Shown in pieces: positions 24,101 to 30,759 of a stretch of 64,000 nt of DNA; positions within the stretch are counted from its first letter, which is position 1, and every line of letters begins with the position of its first letter. Origin of the DNA: Symbiodinium natans (lineage: Eukaryota > Sar > Dinophyceae > Suessiales > Symbiodiniaceae); NCBI GenBank assembly GCA_905221605.1, contig CAJNDS010002398.1, forward strand, positions 334,501 to 398,500, written 5' to 3'. The notes under the pieces were generated by a model. The model searched no databases and was not told the origin of the DNA. It saw only the letters and a list, made by a program, of their open reading frames with translations. The translations under genes and the position numbers were made by a program.

Positions 24101-24511
24101 TGGCAAGCTGGGTGAGAACTCACTCGGCTTAGTCCCCCAGCTCCGCAGAGTCAGCAAGTATGACACGGATGCTGATATCAGAAAAGCTGCCAGTCAGTCG
24201 TTGCAACTGATAGATGAAGCTTCGGAACCTCCGCCGGCTTCGCAGCTTCCAAGCTCCTGAGACAGCTGCGCACCGGAAAACGAGAACTGTCCCTGCATCT
24301 GCCCAAGCCTCTTGTAGCAGCCTCTGGGGTGCCCGACACAGCTTAAGAGGCAACCTGTGGACAAGACTTAGACTTGCTTGGTCCCAAGCTGCTCTCTGAA
24401 AGGTCGATCCCCTTAAACACCGTGATCAAGCTGACGCCGACCGCGGAAGGCCGAAGTGACCTGCAGCCCGGAAACTTAGGGACTTGGGGCTGCTTTCTCG
24501 GCCGTTTCTGA
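11895..24511 (+). CDS. PFKFB: 6-phosphofructo-2-kinase/fructose-2,6-bisphosphatase, multi-exon gene
   Basis: Bifunctional enzyme that makes and breaks fructose-2,6-bisphosphate, the cytosolic effector controlling glycolysis versus gluconeogenesis. About 20 exons can be recognised in the family order. Kinase half: P-loop GLPARGKT, AAFFDESNKEAR, AIYDATNATK (Walker B-like), ERRRWLFQRL, VVFLEVTCSD, WIKFIDGGRD. Phosphatase half: LSRHGQSEYN (phospho-accepting His), GDSVLTEHG, WTSSLQRTRLTA (Arg), LDEIYAGLCDGMTYA (acid Glu), EYRYPRGESY, VVAHQAILR (second His), IPLNTVIKLTP. All phosphatase catalytic residues known in the family are present, so activity is likely kept. Wording of several motifs (WTSSLQRT, GLCDGMTY) is closest to plant-type F2KP. 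The exon that should carry the GxYRR segment after the P-loop was not found with confidence, and the true N-terminus upstream of 11895 is unknown. The last intron, about 3.8 kb, contains the whole HEAT-repeat ORF. Identity is secure; exact exon edges are not. Confidence 0.88.
13601..13660 (+). CDS. PFKFB: PFKFB exon: AAFFDESN segment of kinase domain
   Basis: After a pyrimidine-tract CAG acceptor the frame reads PAAFFDESNKEARLLRSAAA, matching the family segment in which ADFF(R)xDN is followed by an EAR helix. The 3' edge is uncertain because no GT is obvious; a short downstream extension is possible. Confidence 0.65.
13965..14002 (+). CDS. PFKFB: PFKFB exon: ASENAVADLSEW helix
   Basis: Follows an AG-G acceptor in phase 0 and reads ASENAVADLSEW, matching the helix that precedes the Walker B-like strand in 6PF2K. 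The next bases are GA, so a GA donor (exon ending in phase 2) would fit the phase of the following exon. Confidence 0.6.
14358..14424 (+). CDS. PFKFB: PFKFB exon: AIYDATNATK (Walker B-like)
   Basis: Reads SGEFGAVAIYDATNATK, equivalent to GQVxIFDATNST in other F2KP proteins, and is followed directly by a GT donor. The acceptor could be either of two adjacent AGs; the first gives a consistent phase. Confidence 0.82.
14595..14642 (+). CDS. PFKFB: PFKFB exon: ERRRWLFQRLQDLGAK
   Basis: AG-G acceptor in phase 0. Joining to the previous exon gives DATNATK-ERRRW, the same spacing as DATN(S/T)TRxRR in the family. The exon is followed by GCTTCT, so the donor appears to be GC. Confidence 0.78.
14789..14845 (+). 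CDS. PFKFB: PFKFB exon: VVFLEVTCSD segment
   Basis: AG-G acceptor. Reads VVFLEVTCSDSERISENIQ, the counterpart of the IFLE(T/S)xCxDxxxIxxNI motif of the kinase domain. The donor is not clear; the frame stays open for some codons past 14845. Confidence 0.75.
15180..15257 (+). CDS. PFKFB: PFKFB exon: SPEEARTDFMQRIGFY segment
   Basis: AG-G acceptor after CACTCC. Reads LSPEEARTDFMQRIGFYHEV, equivalent to the SPDY...DFxxRxxxYEKVYE region near the end of the kinase domain. The 3' edge is approximate. Confidence 0.72.
15642..15708. repeat. (TTTGGC)n hexanucleotide repeat in a PFKFB intron
   Basis: About ten perfect GGCTTT units within the long intron between the PFKFB exons at 15180 and 16655; FGFGFG and KPKPKP ORFs are artefacts. 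Confidence 0.93.
16655..16694 (+). CDS. PFKFB: PFKFB exon: WIKFIDGGRD
   Basis: Reads DYSWIKFIDGGRD, equivalent to the S(Y/L)IK(M/V)IDVGxx strand at the kinase-phosphatase junction. The following bases are GCTTGG, a GC donor in phase 0 that matches the phase of the next exon. Confidence 0.75.
16813..16862 (+). CDS. PFKFB: PFKFB exon: LQNLRGFLASRIAQ
   Basis: AG-G acceptor, GT donor inside the Gln codon. Reads EISLQNLRGFLASRIAQ, matching the VNNISGYLPGRIVxF segment that leads into the phosphatase domain. Splicing to the exon at 17466 restores CAG then FLLNLHG. Confidence 0.8.
17466..17554 (+). CDS. PFKFB: PFKFB exon: phosphatase catalytic RHG motif
   Basis: Reads FLLNLHGQRRPIFLSRHG, then QSEYNRLGKIGG. 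His of RHG is the phospho-acceptor of the fructose-2,6-bisphosphatase (histidine phosphatase) domain. The residue after RHG is Gln where most homologues have Glu. The 3' edge falls in the KIGG codons; a GC donor is possible. Confidence 0.85.
18163..18215 (+). CDS. PFKFB: PFKFB exon: GDSVLTEHGEE
   Basis: Strong TTTGCAG-G acceptor. Reads GGDSVLTEHGEE, the GGDSxLSxxGxx motif that follows RIGG in the phosphatase domain. The downstream edge is not fixed. Confidence 0.75.
18452..18504 (+). CDS. PFKFB: PFKFB exon: EWQEYATALADWVDAE
   Basis: Reads SEWQEYATALADWVDAE, the helix after GDSxLSxxG in this family (YAxxLAxFV). It ends at a GT donor in phase 0. Confidence 0.75.
18827..18937 (+). CDS. PFKFB: PFKFB exon: WTSSLQRTRLTA
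   Basis: AG-G acceptor in phase 0 and a consensus GTGAGT donor. Reads ADGKPRPARLWTSSLQRTRL then TARHI, matching the catalytic-Arg segment WTSxLxRTxxTA of the bisphosphatase domain. Confidence 0.88.
19666..19740 (+). CDS. PFKFB: PFKFB exon: LDEIYAGLCDGMTYA
   Basis: AG-G acceptor in phase 0. Reads VQMRPKMFRNLDEIYAGLCD, then GMTYA; the Glu of DEI is the general acid of the phosphatase. Joining to the next exon in phase 0 gives the family's exact spacing from MTY to PEE, which places the donor at GACAGC, a GA donor. Confidence 0.88.
19856..19905 (+). CDS. PFKFB: PFKFB exon: EIERQYPEEAAARQADK
   Basis: AG-G acceptor, GT donor inside the Lys codon. Reads EIERQYPEEAAARQADK, matching EE(V/I)xxxxPEE(Y)xxRxxDK of PFKFB/F2KP. 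Confidence 0.85.
20021..20095 (+). CDS. PFKFB: PFKFB exon: EYRYPRGESYTDLISRLEP
   Basis: AG-G acceptor. Reads FEYRYPRGESYTDLISRLEP, then MAHEQ, a near-invariant part of the phosphatase domain. A GC donor after CA gives the correct phase with the next exon. Confidence 0.88.
20230..20272 (+). CDS. PFKFB: PFKFB exon: RETLLVVAHQ
   Basis: Reads MERARETLLVVAHQ and ends at a GT donor; the His of AHQ is the second catalytic histidine (family VISHQ / VICHQ). Confidence 0.85.
20506..20553 (+). CDS. PFKFB: PFKFB exon: AILRVLYAYFMGMPRE
   Basis: A long polypyrimidine stretch (about 20400-20470) lies upstream; the acceptor is AG-G. Reads AILRVLYAYFMGMPRE, the helix following the catalytic HQ. GT donor at 20554 opens the intron that houses the HEAT-repeat ORF. 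Confidence 0.85.
20902..20920 (+). other. Possible relict spliced-leader tail upstream of the HEAT ORF
   Basis: The last eight bases TGGCTCAA (20913-20920) match the 3' part of the dinoflagellate spliced leader (TTTTGGCTCAAG), about 50 bases before the ATG; upstream bases match only partly. It would mark an mRNA that was reverse transcribed and reinserted, fitting the intronless ORF. Weak on its own. Confidence 0.25.
20955..20972 (+). promoter_or_regulatory. Five-codon uORF abutting the HEAT start codon
   Basis: ATG TTT GCG AAA GTG TGA; its stop TGA (20970-20972 as GTG then TGA at 20971-20973 overlap region) runs into the ATG of the HEAT ORF as TGATG. Such an arrangement could allow reinitiation. 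No experimental support; may be coincidental. Confidence 0.25.
20973..24260 (+). CDS. HEAT-repeat protein with signal peptide, intronless, nested in PFKFB intron
   Basis: Single open frame of 1,095 codons from ATG 20973 to TGA 24258-24260. Residues about 1-22 form a hydrophobic signal peptide or anchor (AVVWTFFLLLVVPSGAY), so the product is probably secreted or enters the secretory pathway. The rest is six tandem copies of a 173-residue unit of HEAT-like helical pairs (VRKDAAAELGKLGKEA, TRDVALEALGQMG, YKAAEVLGKIGKED, VRWVAATVCGKLGEN, AAAQSLEEISN), about five per unit. HEAT arrays are protein-binding solenoids; no catalytic domain is visible. Each unit has a conserved Cys pair (GCNSMTCPY). Units are joined by a Pro-rich linker (PLPEPTLAEWQQSL). 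Reverse-strand ORFs that repeat every 519 bp are shadows. An alternative ATG at 20955 opens a five-codon uORF. Partner and function unknown. Confidence 0.85.
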   Translation: MIHMAVVWTFFLLLVVPSGAYRSAVRDLQTLQAANSAVLTSKAEAGNEYLPPPTIEEWMQNLDLRSAQARKDAAAELGKLGKEAAAAIPKLTELLSDEATRDVALEALGQMGSAAIESVPVIVAKIPGCNSMTCPYMYKAAEVLGKIGKEDPEGVVPELEKGLAAQKWNVRWVAATVCGKLGENSLGLVPQLRRLSKYDKDADIKRAAAQSLEEISNVVASPLPEPTLAEWQQSLSDSNAQVRKDAAAELGKLGKEAAAAIPKLTELLSDEVTRDVALEALGQMGSAAIESVPVIVAKIPGCNSMTCPYMYKAAEVLGKIGKEDPEGVVPELEKGLAAQKWNVRWVAATVCGKLGENSLGLVPQLRRLSKYDKDADIKRAAAQSLEEISNVVASPLPEPTLAEWQQSLSDSNAQVRKDAAAELGKLGKEAAAAIPKLTELLSDEVTRDVALEALGQMGSAAIESVPVIVAKIPGCNSMTCPYMYKAAEVLGKIGKEDPEGVVPELEKGLAAQKWNVRWVAATVCGKLGENSLGLVPQLRRLSKYEMDADIRKAAAQSLEEISNVVASPLPEPTLAEWQQSLSDRNAQVRKDAAAELGKLGKEAAAAIPKLTELLSDEVTRDVALEALGQMGSAAIESVPVIVAKIPGCNSMTCPYMYKAAEVLGKIGKEDPEGVVPELEKGLAAQKWNVRWVAATVCGKLGENSLGLVPQLRRVSKYEMDADIRKAAAQSLEEISNVVASPLPEPTLAEWQQSLSDRNAQVRKDAAAELGKLGKEAVAAIPKLTELLSDEATRDVALEALGQMGSAAIESVPVIVAKIPGCNSMTCPYMYKAAEVLGKIGKEDPAGVVPELEKGLAAQKWNVRWVAATVCGKLGENSLGLVPQLRRVSKYEMDADIRKAAAQSLEEISNVAASPLPEPTLAEWQQSLSDRNAQVRKDAAAELGKLGKEAVAAIPKLTELLSDEATRDVALEALGQMGSAAIESVPVIVAKIPGCNSMTCPYMYKAAEVLGKIGKEDPEGVVPELEKGLAAQKWNVRWVAATVCGKLGENSLGLVPQLRRVSKYDTDADIRKAASQSLQLIDEASEPPPASQLPSS
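21141..24212 (+). repeat. Six 519-bp tandem repeats encoding the HEAT units
   Basis: The same sequence recurs at exactly 519-bp spacing (for example GGATGCAATTCAATGACATG beginning near 21353, then each 519 bp on). The second and third copies are almost identical; copies 4-6 share the changes SDRN and DADIRKAAAQ, and copies 5-6 share KEAVAAIP. The last copy is cut short by the tail. This implies recent unit-by-unit duplication or gene conversion. Confidence 0.95.
24389..24511 (+). CDS. PFKFB: PFKFB terminal exon: IPLNTVIKLTP
   Basis: Starts after AAG at 24386-24388 and reads LLSERSIPLNTVIKLTPTAE, then ends at TGA 24509-24511. Joining it to the exon ending at 20553 gives exactly the residue spacing between AYF and the (C/I)PLHTV motif seen in animal PFKFB. 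It therefore belongs to PFKFB although it lies downstream of the complete HEAT ORF. The C-terminal tail after LTPTAEG is unlike other members, so a further exon could be spliced on. Confidence 0.8.
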   Translation: MLSERSIPLNTVIKLTPTAEGRSDLQPGNLGTWGCFLGRF

Positions 24512-27500
24512 GGGAGTCATGGGTATTTGCAGGCCCGAAGCCCTTCACTTGGGCAAAGACTCCCTCCAAGACAAGTTTCGACGAGTTGGCGTTTGTGCTT
24601 TAACAGTTGGGGTTTCTCATGGCCCGTGTTCTTCGTTGCAGGCTGCATGGAGGAGCGATTCACTTTGCTGCCATCCTGGCGATGTTTAGCTGCGCATATG
24701 TAAACCCAGACTTGGGGATCCCCAAGATGTTGATGTCAGGCATTTCCCCTTTCAGCCTAAAAGCAAGGGCACGGCCACAGATTCCACAGTGACGTGTTGC
24801 CGCGTCCTATTTGCTGCGGTGGCCCGTTGTCCCCGAAGCCCGCCCCCCGAATCTAAGAAGTTGAGCCAGGCCGACTCTGAAAGGCAAGGAGAAGGATCCG
24901 GCGAGCCACTGACCCGCGGGGCGGCTCTGGTAGCAGAGGATCGTTGGGGTTCGGGAGGGTTCGGGAGTTAATGTTGTATTCATTCTTGCCCAGCTTCATG
25001 TGGAAAGATGATGCGCGGGGGTAGCACAGCTGGTGCTTCGCAATGGAGATGCAATTGGTTGTAGTGGCAAGAGTTGGCATGGAACAAGTTGTTGTTTAAA
25101 TTTAGGCGTTAGGGTTGAAGAGGCTTTGCCTCGGTGTGTTGCCTTTGCATCGTAAAGGAACTTGAACTGGATGCAGCCGCGACAGGGCTTCTGCCACATT
25201 CCCGATGGAACCCTCAAATCCTAGCCATGAACCTACCTTTTACTGGAACTGAGGTTGCTCCTTGGGCTGAAGGACCTTCCATTTGAATTGCCTTCCAGCC
25301 TCATTTTCACTTAGTGCGGAATTCTTTTAAGTCAGAAGATCTCGGAACGGGGGGTGCCTGGCTCCACACTTTGGTCGATGATGGCACGGCGCGCGACACT
25401 GCCCTGAAGCCTCGTGAAGCTGTACCCCCTAAGGGCCTAAAGTCCTGGTTTCATGAACTTCCATGCCCCAAAGCACTGAAAACCTTGCAGTAAAGTCCCA
25501 GAACCCATCAAGTGAAGTGCGGGCCGTCGCGTGGGCATGGGCCCCGCATATGGAGGCACTCCTGGTTTTCAAGCGGCACCGCAGACCCCAGGAGTTGAAG
25601 CCGCAAGGTTGGTCCAGGGTTCAGGATTTGGGGTACCAAGATGCTTTCTCAGCTGAGGCATTGAGCACATTGAGCAAGAGAGCAAAAGCAGCAAAAGCAA
25701 CAACAGCATCCTGTGGTTGAGCCTGGGGCTGCCGTAGACGCGAGATCCATAAATGCGGTTGCTTCTTTTGCCCGCCTTGCGGGCCCAGACCAGCTGCAAG
25801 AAGCACGGAGCTGGTGAACATGGCAACGGCAACGAAGTTGCCCTGCACGACCTCGTGCTCTGGAGACAGAAGCTTTGGCCAATACAGCAAGGAAGAGCAA
25901 CGCGCCTTTACGGCCTATACAGCTGAGGCAAGAACCCCACTTTTGTATCCCATCTCCAGAGGGCGCCTGCGGTGCTGGAGCCGTGAGGGCAGAGAACAGG
26001 GAGGGTTTCCAGAATTCCCGGGCCCTTGGAGGCCGTGGGCTTAAGATCATCTTCAAGCCATGCGCCAAGCTGCCCTTGCCTTTAACTAAGCTCCATGCTC
26101 CCTCAAAGCCTCCGCCTTCATATGATACGCCGTTGTAGAATGCTACGCATGGTCCTTCTTGGGGCCTGCACTCATCTCGAGCCTTTGGGTCGGCATCTGT
26201 GCTCAGGTTAAAGGCTTGGGCACCCAATCCGGAGGCACCGGCAGTTCCGGCACCTTGAAGGTACGGTTTTGGCTTGGATTTGGGGTAGTGCTTCTTGTTC
26301 CAAACGGTTCGATTCTGAGAGTTATACTGGCTGCCTTTGAACATGAGGATTGGCATACAGTCGTGCATACAGTGGTGCCCTGCTCAACCCCGACTTGGGA
26401 AGTTTGTGATTGACTTTTTGTGGAGGAAGCCCTCTTTGAATACAACGAGATCTTCTGCAGGCTGGGGGTTACGGTTCAGGGTGCAGGTCTTTCCGCACTC
26501 CAGAGACTGGCTGGCCAAGAAGAGCAGTGTGAAAAACCCAAAAGCCTCGAGTGAATCCTGTCTTCATCGCTCTGGCAGTCGTTGCTACGGACCATCCCCG
26601 CTCGAGGTGCCACCTTGATAGGGTTCAAGTTAATGTGACGGGGCGTGGGGTCTTGGGGCTGCAGAGTTGCGGGTTCAGGGTATAGGGGAGGTCGTTGCGC
26701 CATGCATCCCCCGCAGAAGCTGAACCTATGTCTAGTTGCATGCAATCATGCGCGAGATTGTGGGACTGCAGTCACGTATCATGATGGTGTTATCACACGC
26801 CAAGATTACAAAATGACACTTTGCGCACTGTTCGAGAATTTTTCACATCCGTGTCATTGCTTCGGCACCATTCATTCCGGCAAGCATAGGCAATGCAAGC
26901 GGTTTGCAGTGCATGGTGTGCTGTGGCTTCTGTCTGGCGTGCTGGGCCGCTAAGATGCCGTACTTCAAGCGATGGGATGCGTTGAGACGTACTCTGGATA
27001 TTCTTGCTCATCTTGCTCACCCCAGTAAACAACCTTGAAAACCCCTTCGAGCTCTTGAGCCTCCACTTAGACGATGCGAAGTTTTACCCGTAATTCCCCT
27101 TGGAGGCACCGGCCTGGGCCGGATTGCCGCTGGCGCGGCTGGAGGAGGGGAGGCCAGTACCTTACGAATCAATTGGGTTCCGGCTTAGGGAGCTCGGGTT
27201 CTTCTAGTTTAAGTGGTTTTTGGGGTCTCCCGAAGATAATGGTCCCAACACGAATTCCACCAATTCCTGAAGGAGTGGCACCTGCAGTATCTGACACCAT
27301 GCCTACTCACAACTCGTATTTGATAGAATGGATCCAGTGACGGGAGTAGGCATTTGGGCACTGGGGGGAACGCTGACCGTGGCAGATGCCGAGCCGGCAG
27401 CACAGAGCTGACATTCTCACGGATCTCTCCTCTTCAGGGTTCAGGTGACCAGGATATCGTGGGCCAAAGTCTGCTCACGGGAATGCCAAACATGTTGTGG

Positions 27501-27830
27501 TTGGTGCACCTGGCTCCCCAAAGCACATAGCCGACCAAACCTAGATTACAAATTATGATCCTAGATTTTTGCTTTCAAAGACGACGGCCGCCACCAGGAT
27601 ATTAGCATGAAGCTATGATGAACACACTGCACTCGATGACGCGCGCCTGTGTTGAAGGGCCCCCCACCCCCCCCAAAAGATCCCACATATCCCGCCCTTG
27701 CCCGGAGCCACATGAAGCCTGAATTGTCTGGTAGGCCCCAGCCATTCGTGGTAGTGGACGCGGGAATGAACCTAGGCGCGCCGGGAGGGGGAAGCTTCAA
27801 GACAGCCCTCACTATCGCTTGCTTAGCAGA
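24512..27830. other. No confident gene downstream of PFKFB
   Basis: Open frames up to 239 codons on the reverse strand (25649-26368), biased by a GCAAAAGCAGC microsatellite near 25680-25710. No domain recognised. A 3' untranslated region of PFKFB would lie at the left end. Confidence 0.5.
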
Positions 27831-27835
27831 CGTGC

Positions 27836-28382
27836 CTTTGCGTGTCTCTGTCTGTCAGTGTGTCTGTCGGTGTGTCTGCCTGTCTGTCTGCCTGTCTGTC
27901 TGTCTCTCTGTCTGTCCGTGTGTGTGTGTGTGTGTGTGTGTGTCTGTCTGTGCCTGTCTGTTCCTGACTGTATCTCTGTATCTCTATATCTCTGTATCTC
28001 TGTATCTCAGTATCTCTGTATCTCTGTATCTCGGTGTCTGTGAGTCTGTCTGTGTCTCTGTCCGCGTCGGTGTCCGTGTCTGTCTCTGTCTCTGTGTCTG
28101 TATGTCTCTGTCTGTGGTCTTTGTCCGTATGTCTCTGTCTGTTTGTCTGGGTCTGTCTGTCTGCATCTGTCTGTCTGCGTCTGTCTGCCTGTGTCTGTCT
28201 GTCTGCGTCTGCCTCGCTGTCTGTGTCTCTGTGTGTCTGTGTGTGTGTGTGTGTGTCTGTCTGTGTGTGTCTGTCTGCGTGTGTCTGTCTGCGTGTGTCT
28301 GTCTGCGTGTGTCTGTCTGCCTGCCTGCCTGCCTGCCTGTCTGTCTGTCTGTCCGTGCCTCTGTCCGTGTCTCTGTCCGTGT

Positions 28383-28413
<31 letters not shown>

Positions 28414-28500
28414 TGTCTCTGTCTGTCTCTGTTTGTCTCTGTCTGTCTCTGTTTGTCTCTCTCTCTCCCTCTCTCTTTCTCTCTCACTCGCTCTCTCGCT
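27836..28500. repeat. CTGT/CTCTGT simple-sequence block
   Basis: About 660 bases of TGTCTG, TCTCTG and GTGTGT mixed microsatellite, pyrimidine-rich on the + strand apart from G. Long VCLSVC and DRQTDR ORFs on both strands are artefacts. Confidence 0.93.
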
Positions 28501-29080
28501 CTCTGTGCGCGTGTGTCTTCGACATGTCGATTGTCTCGAATCTTTCCTGACTTCTCCTTTGCGTGTACTTCGCAAGTACTTAACTACTTGGCCGTGGGAG
28601 TCGAGGTGAGTCGGATAACTGCTTTGCGCCCAGGTGTGTTCGAGCTGTATCTACAACAGCTCCCCGGCCTCTTCAGCGAAGCCTCACGGGAGAAAAAACG
28701 ATCCTTCGACAGCCTACCATCCATCCACAACACTCGCGCCGACTTTGCGACCTTAAGCGCCACTAGCTTGTCGTTTGTGCAGGGGCGTTCGCATTCCCAA
28801 GGCTTGGGCCCCGCACCGACCTAGCTGACCTAGCTCTGAAAACTCAGAGATGGCTGAAGAGTGAGGCTTGCGGCTGTGCCAGTGACATCTCTGGCTTTCG
28901 AGCCCGCGCCTGGCCCGTAATCTTGCGGGCTTAGGCTTCGTGAACGAGACGGCTTGCAGTTTCTTACAGAGGCTCTGCCGTTTTGGGGCTGTGTTGGTGG
29001 TGTTGCTGTAAGCCTTGTTGGCGCAGTCCAGGATGTCATGGGCCCATTGCAGCAGCGTGAGAGGTCAGTATTGGACAAGA

Positions 29081-29090
29081 TTTGGCTCAA
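29081..29090 (+). other. Possible relict spliced-leader tail upstream of the membrane-protein ORF
   Basis: TTTGGCTCAA is identical to ten consecutive bases of the conserved dinoflagellate spliced leader (CCATTTTGGCTCAAG). It lies 37 bases upstream of ATG 29128. Known from other dinoflagellate genes as a scar of mRNA retroposition; here inferred from sequence only. Confidence 0.35.
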
Positions 29091-29127
29091 ATGCTTTCAT
29101 TGTACAGTTCCCCGAAGCCTTGCCAAC

Positions 29128-30438
29128 ATGGAGCTGGGCGATATGTTGACCATTCGCGGTCCTGTGTCGGTCTGCGTGACCTTGGTCATGTGCCACTGTG
29201 TGTATTGCATATCTACCAAGTCCATCACCTGCGCATGGAGCAGACGCAGAGAATCTTGCCAGGATCTGGTACAGGTCCGCATTAGGAAGGCTATGGATGC
29301 GTTTATGGAGCGGAACTTTCTCATTGCCAGCCAACTCCTTCAGCATCTGGCCTTGGCAGGTGTGATCATGAGCACAATTTCGGGTGCAACGGTGGGCTTT
29401 GCAACGTGTGCTGTGGCTTATGCATGCTTCTTTTTGACTGCAGAGAGTGCTGCAGTCACTGCATGTAGGGTAAGACTTTTCGTGGTGGTGAACTACTGTG
29501 CGTTGGTCCTCTTCATTGTCATGCGGGAGGAGGCCAGCGATTCTCCTGAAGCCTTGGAAGGTTTTCAGCTGTGCTTAGTTTGGCAATGTGTTTTGGTTTT
29601 CTTGTGTGTCGACCGCAGTTTGCACCTACCAGCTCAATTTGCCTGTCTGCTTGCAGAGATCAGCTTCCAAAACCGGGGTTGGATCCCTATGCGGCCACGA
29701 GCTTACGCAGCCTGCATGACAAGCACCTTGTGCCTTCTTCTGGAGCACTGCCTGCGACAGCACTTCGAAGTGGAGTCTGCCCAAGAACCGGTCAAGCGCA
29801 CAGCAGCTGATGAAGATGTGAGCTTGTTTCACGGCATGGACAAGCCCTCCCAACTGATCGCGGAACTTGACGCCTCGACGCAGTGCATAAAGCAGCTACA
29901 CTTGAATTTCTGCCGAAGACAAGACGGACAAGACGGACAAGACAGCATGGGCAGCCGGGGCCTTGGAGGCCACGGAGGTCACGGAGGCCACGGAGGCTAC
30001 GGTCACTTGGGTCGCTTGCCCAGTTTGAGGCACCTCATCCGACCGACAGACTGGCATATGGTTCGTGACCACGTCGCGGCCTACGCACGAGCGCTGCAGC
30101 CTCTCAACAGGCCGGTTGACCTTCCTCGGCTTGGGATCAGGAAGCTCGCTAATCCAAGCACCTCAGGCTCCGTATTTGCAGTGTGCACGTATTTTTGCTC
30201 GCGCTAAGCCTTCTTTAAGCCTTCGTGTTGGGTTTTGCCATGTAGAATTGCCAGCCCAGGCAAGTACGTCTCGGCAGAGCATGCGAAGCTCTACCTGTCC
30301 ACACCGCCAGGCTTACCCGACAGGGGGGGCTCTAGGAATCGTCGCTTGTGGCTGTCGGTCAACTTCTCGCATGTGCCGACGAAATCCTCACTGCTACCTT
30401 CGCTGTGCAGCATCAGTGAGCAGCGAGAAGAGCAGTAA
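29128..30438 (+). CDS. Putative multi-pass membrane protein, two exons
   Basis: Exon 1 29128-30143, exon 2 30246-30438 (TAA 30436-30438), about 403 residues; joining through a GC donor and an AG acceptor gives GIRKIASPGKYVSAEHAKLY in frame. The N-terminal part has four hydrophobic segments near residues 12-28, 75-105, 116-132 and 147-162. A cytosolic-looking C-terminal region follows with LDASTQCIKQLHLNF, a QDG/GGH-rich linker (about residues 266-293), SLRHLIRPTDWHMVRDHV, and RRLWLSVNFSH. I do not recognise the family. The frame is open back to 28954, so the true start could be further upstream or in another exon; ATG 29128 is chosen because it follows a spliced-leader-like tail. Function unknown. 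Confidence 0.6.
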
Positions 30439-30759
30439 GCGAAGGTATGCAGCCATGTTTGAGGCATGTTTATAAATGCAAGTGGTGATCACTCGTCTTG
30501 CAGCATTCCAAGTGAACAAGCAAATCAGCCTCACACAGCCTCACAGTTGGACTCTATGAGGTTCGACGGTTTCATCTTGTGTGATCTGTAGGGTTTCTTC
30601 CCTCAGATTTTCAATTTCTTTCTAGCCCGTGCTATGTGGTATTCCACAAGCCGTCGCACGGGCTGCTACGCAACATTCTTTAAGCTTCGTTTAAAGACAC
30701 CACACCAAAGACCATCAGCGGAACATGCAAGCAAAATCCAGCAATGAGTCTGCGCTTTT

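Noticed and set aside
21334-24123. Series of reverse-strand ORFs of 64 and 137 codons, repeated every 519 bases
   Set aside because: They are antisense shadows of the HEAT units and recur only because the coding sequence does.
25640-26368. 239-codon reverse-strand ORF
   Set aside because: Its end is a translated GCAAAAGCAGC-type microsatellite, no domain is recognisable, and overlapping forward frames are equally open.
27649-28824. 391-codon Cys/Val/Ser-rich ORF and its reverse-strand partners
   Set aside because: Nearly all of it is CTGT/GTCT microsatellite translated; no protein-like composition outside it.
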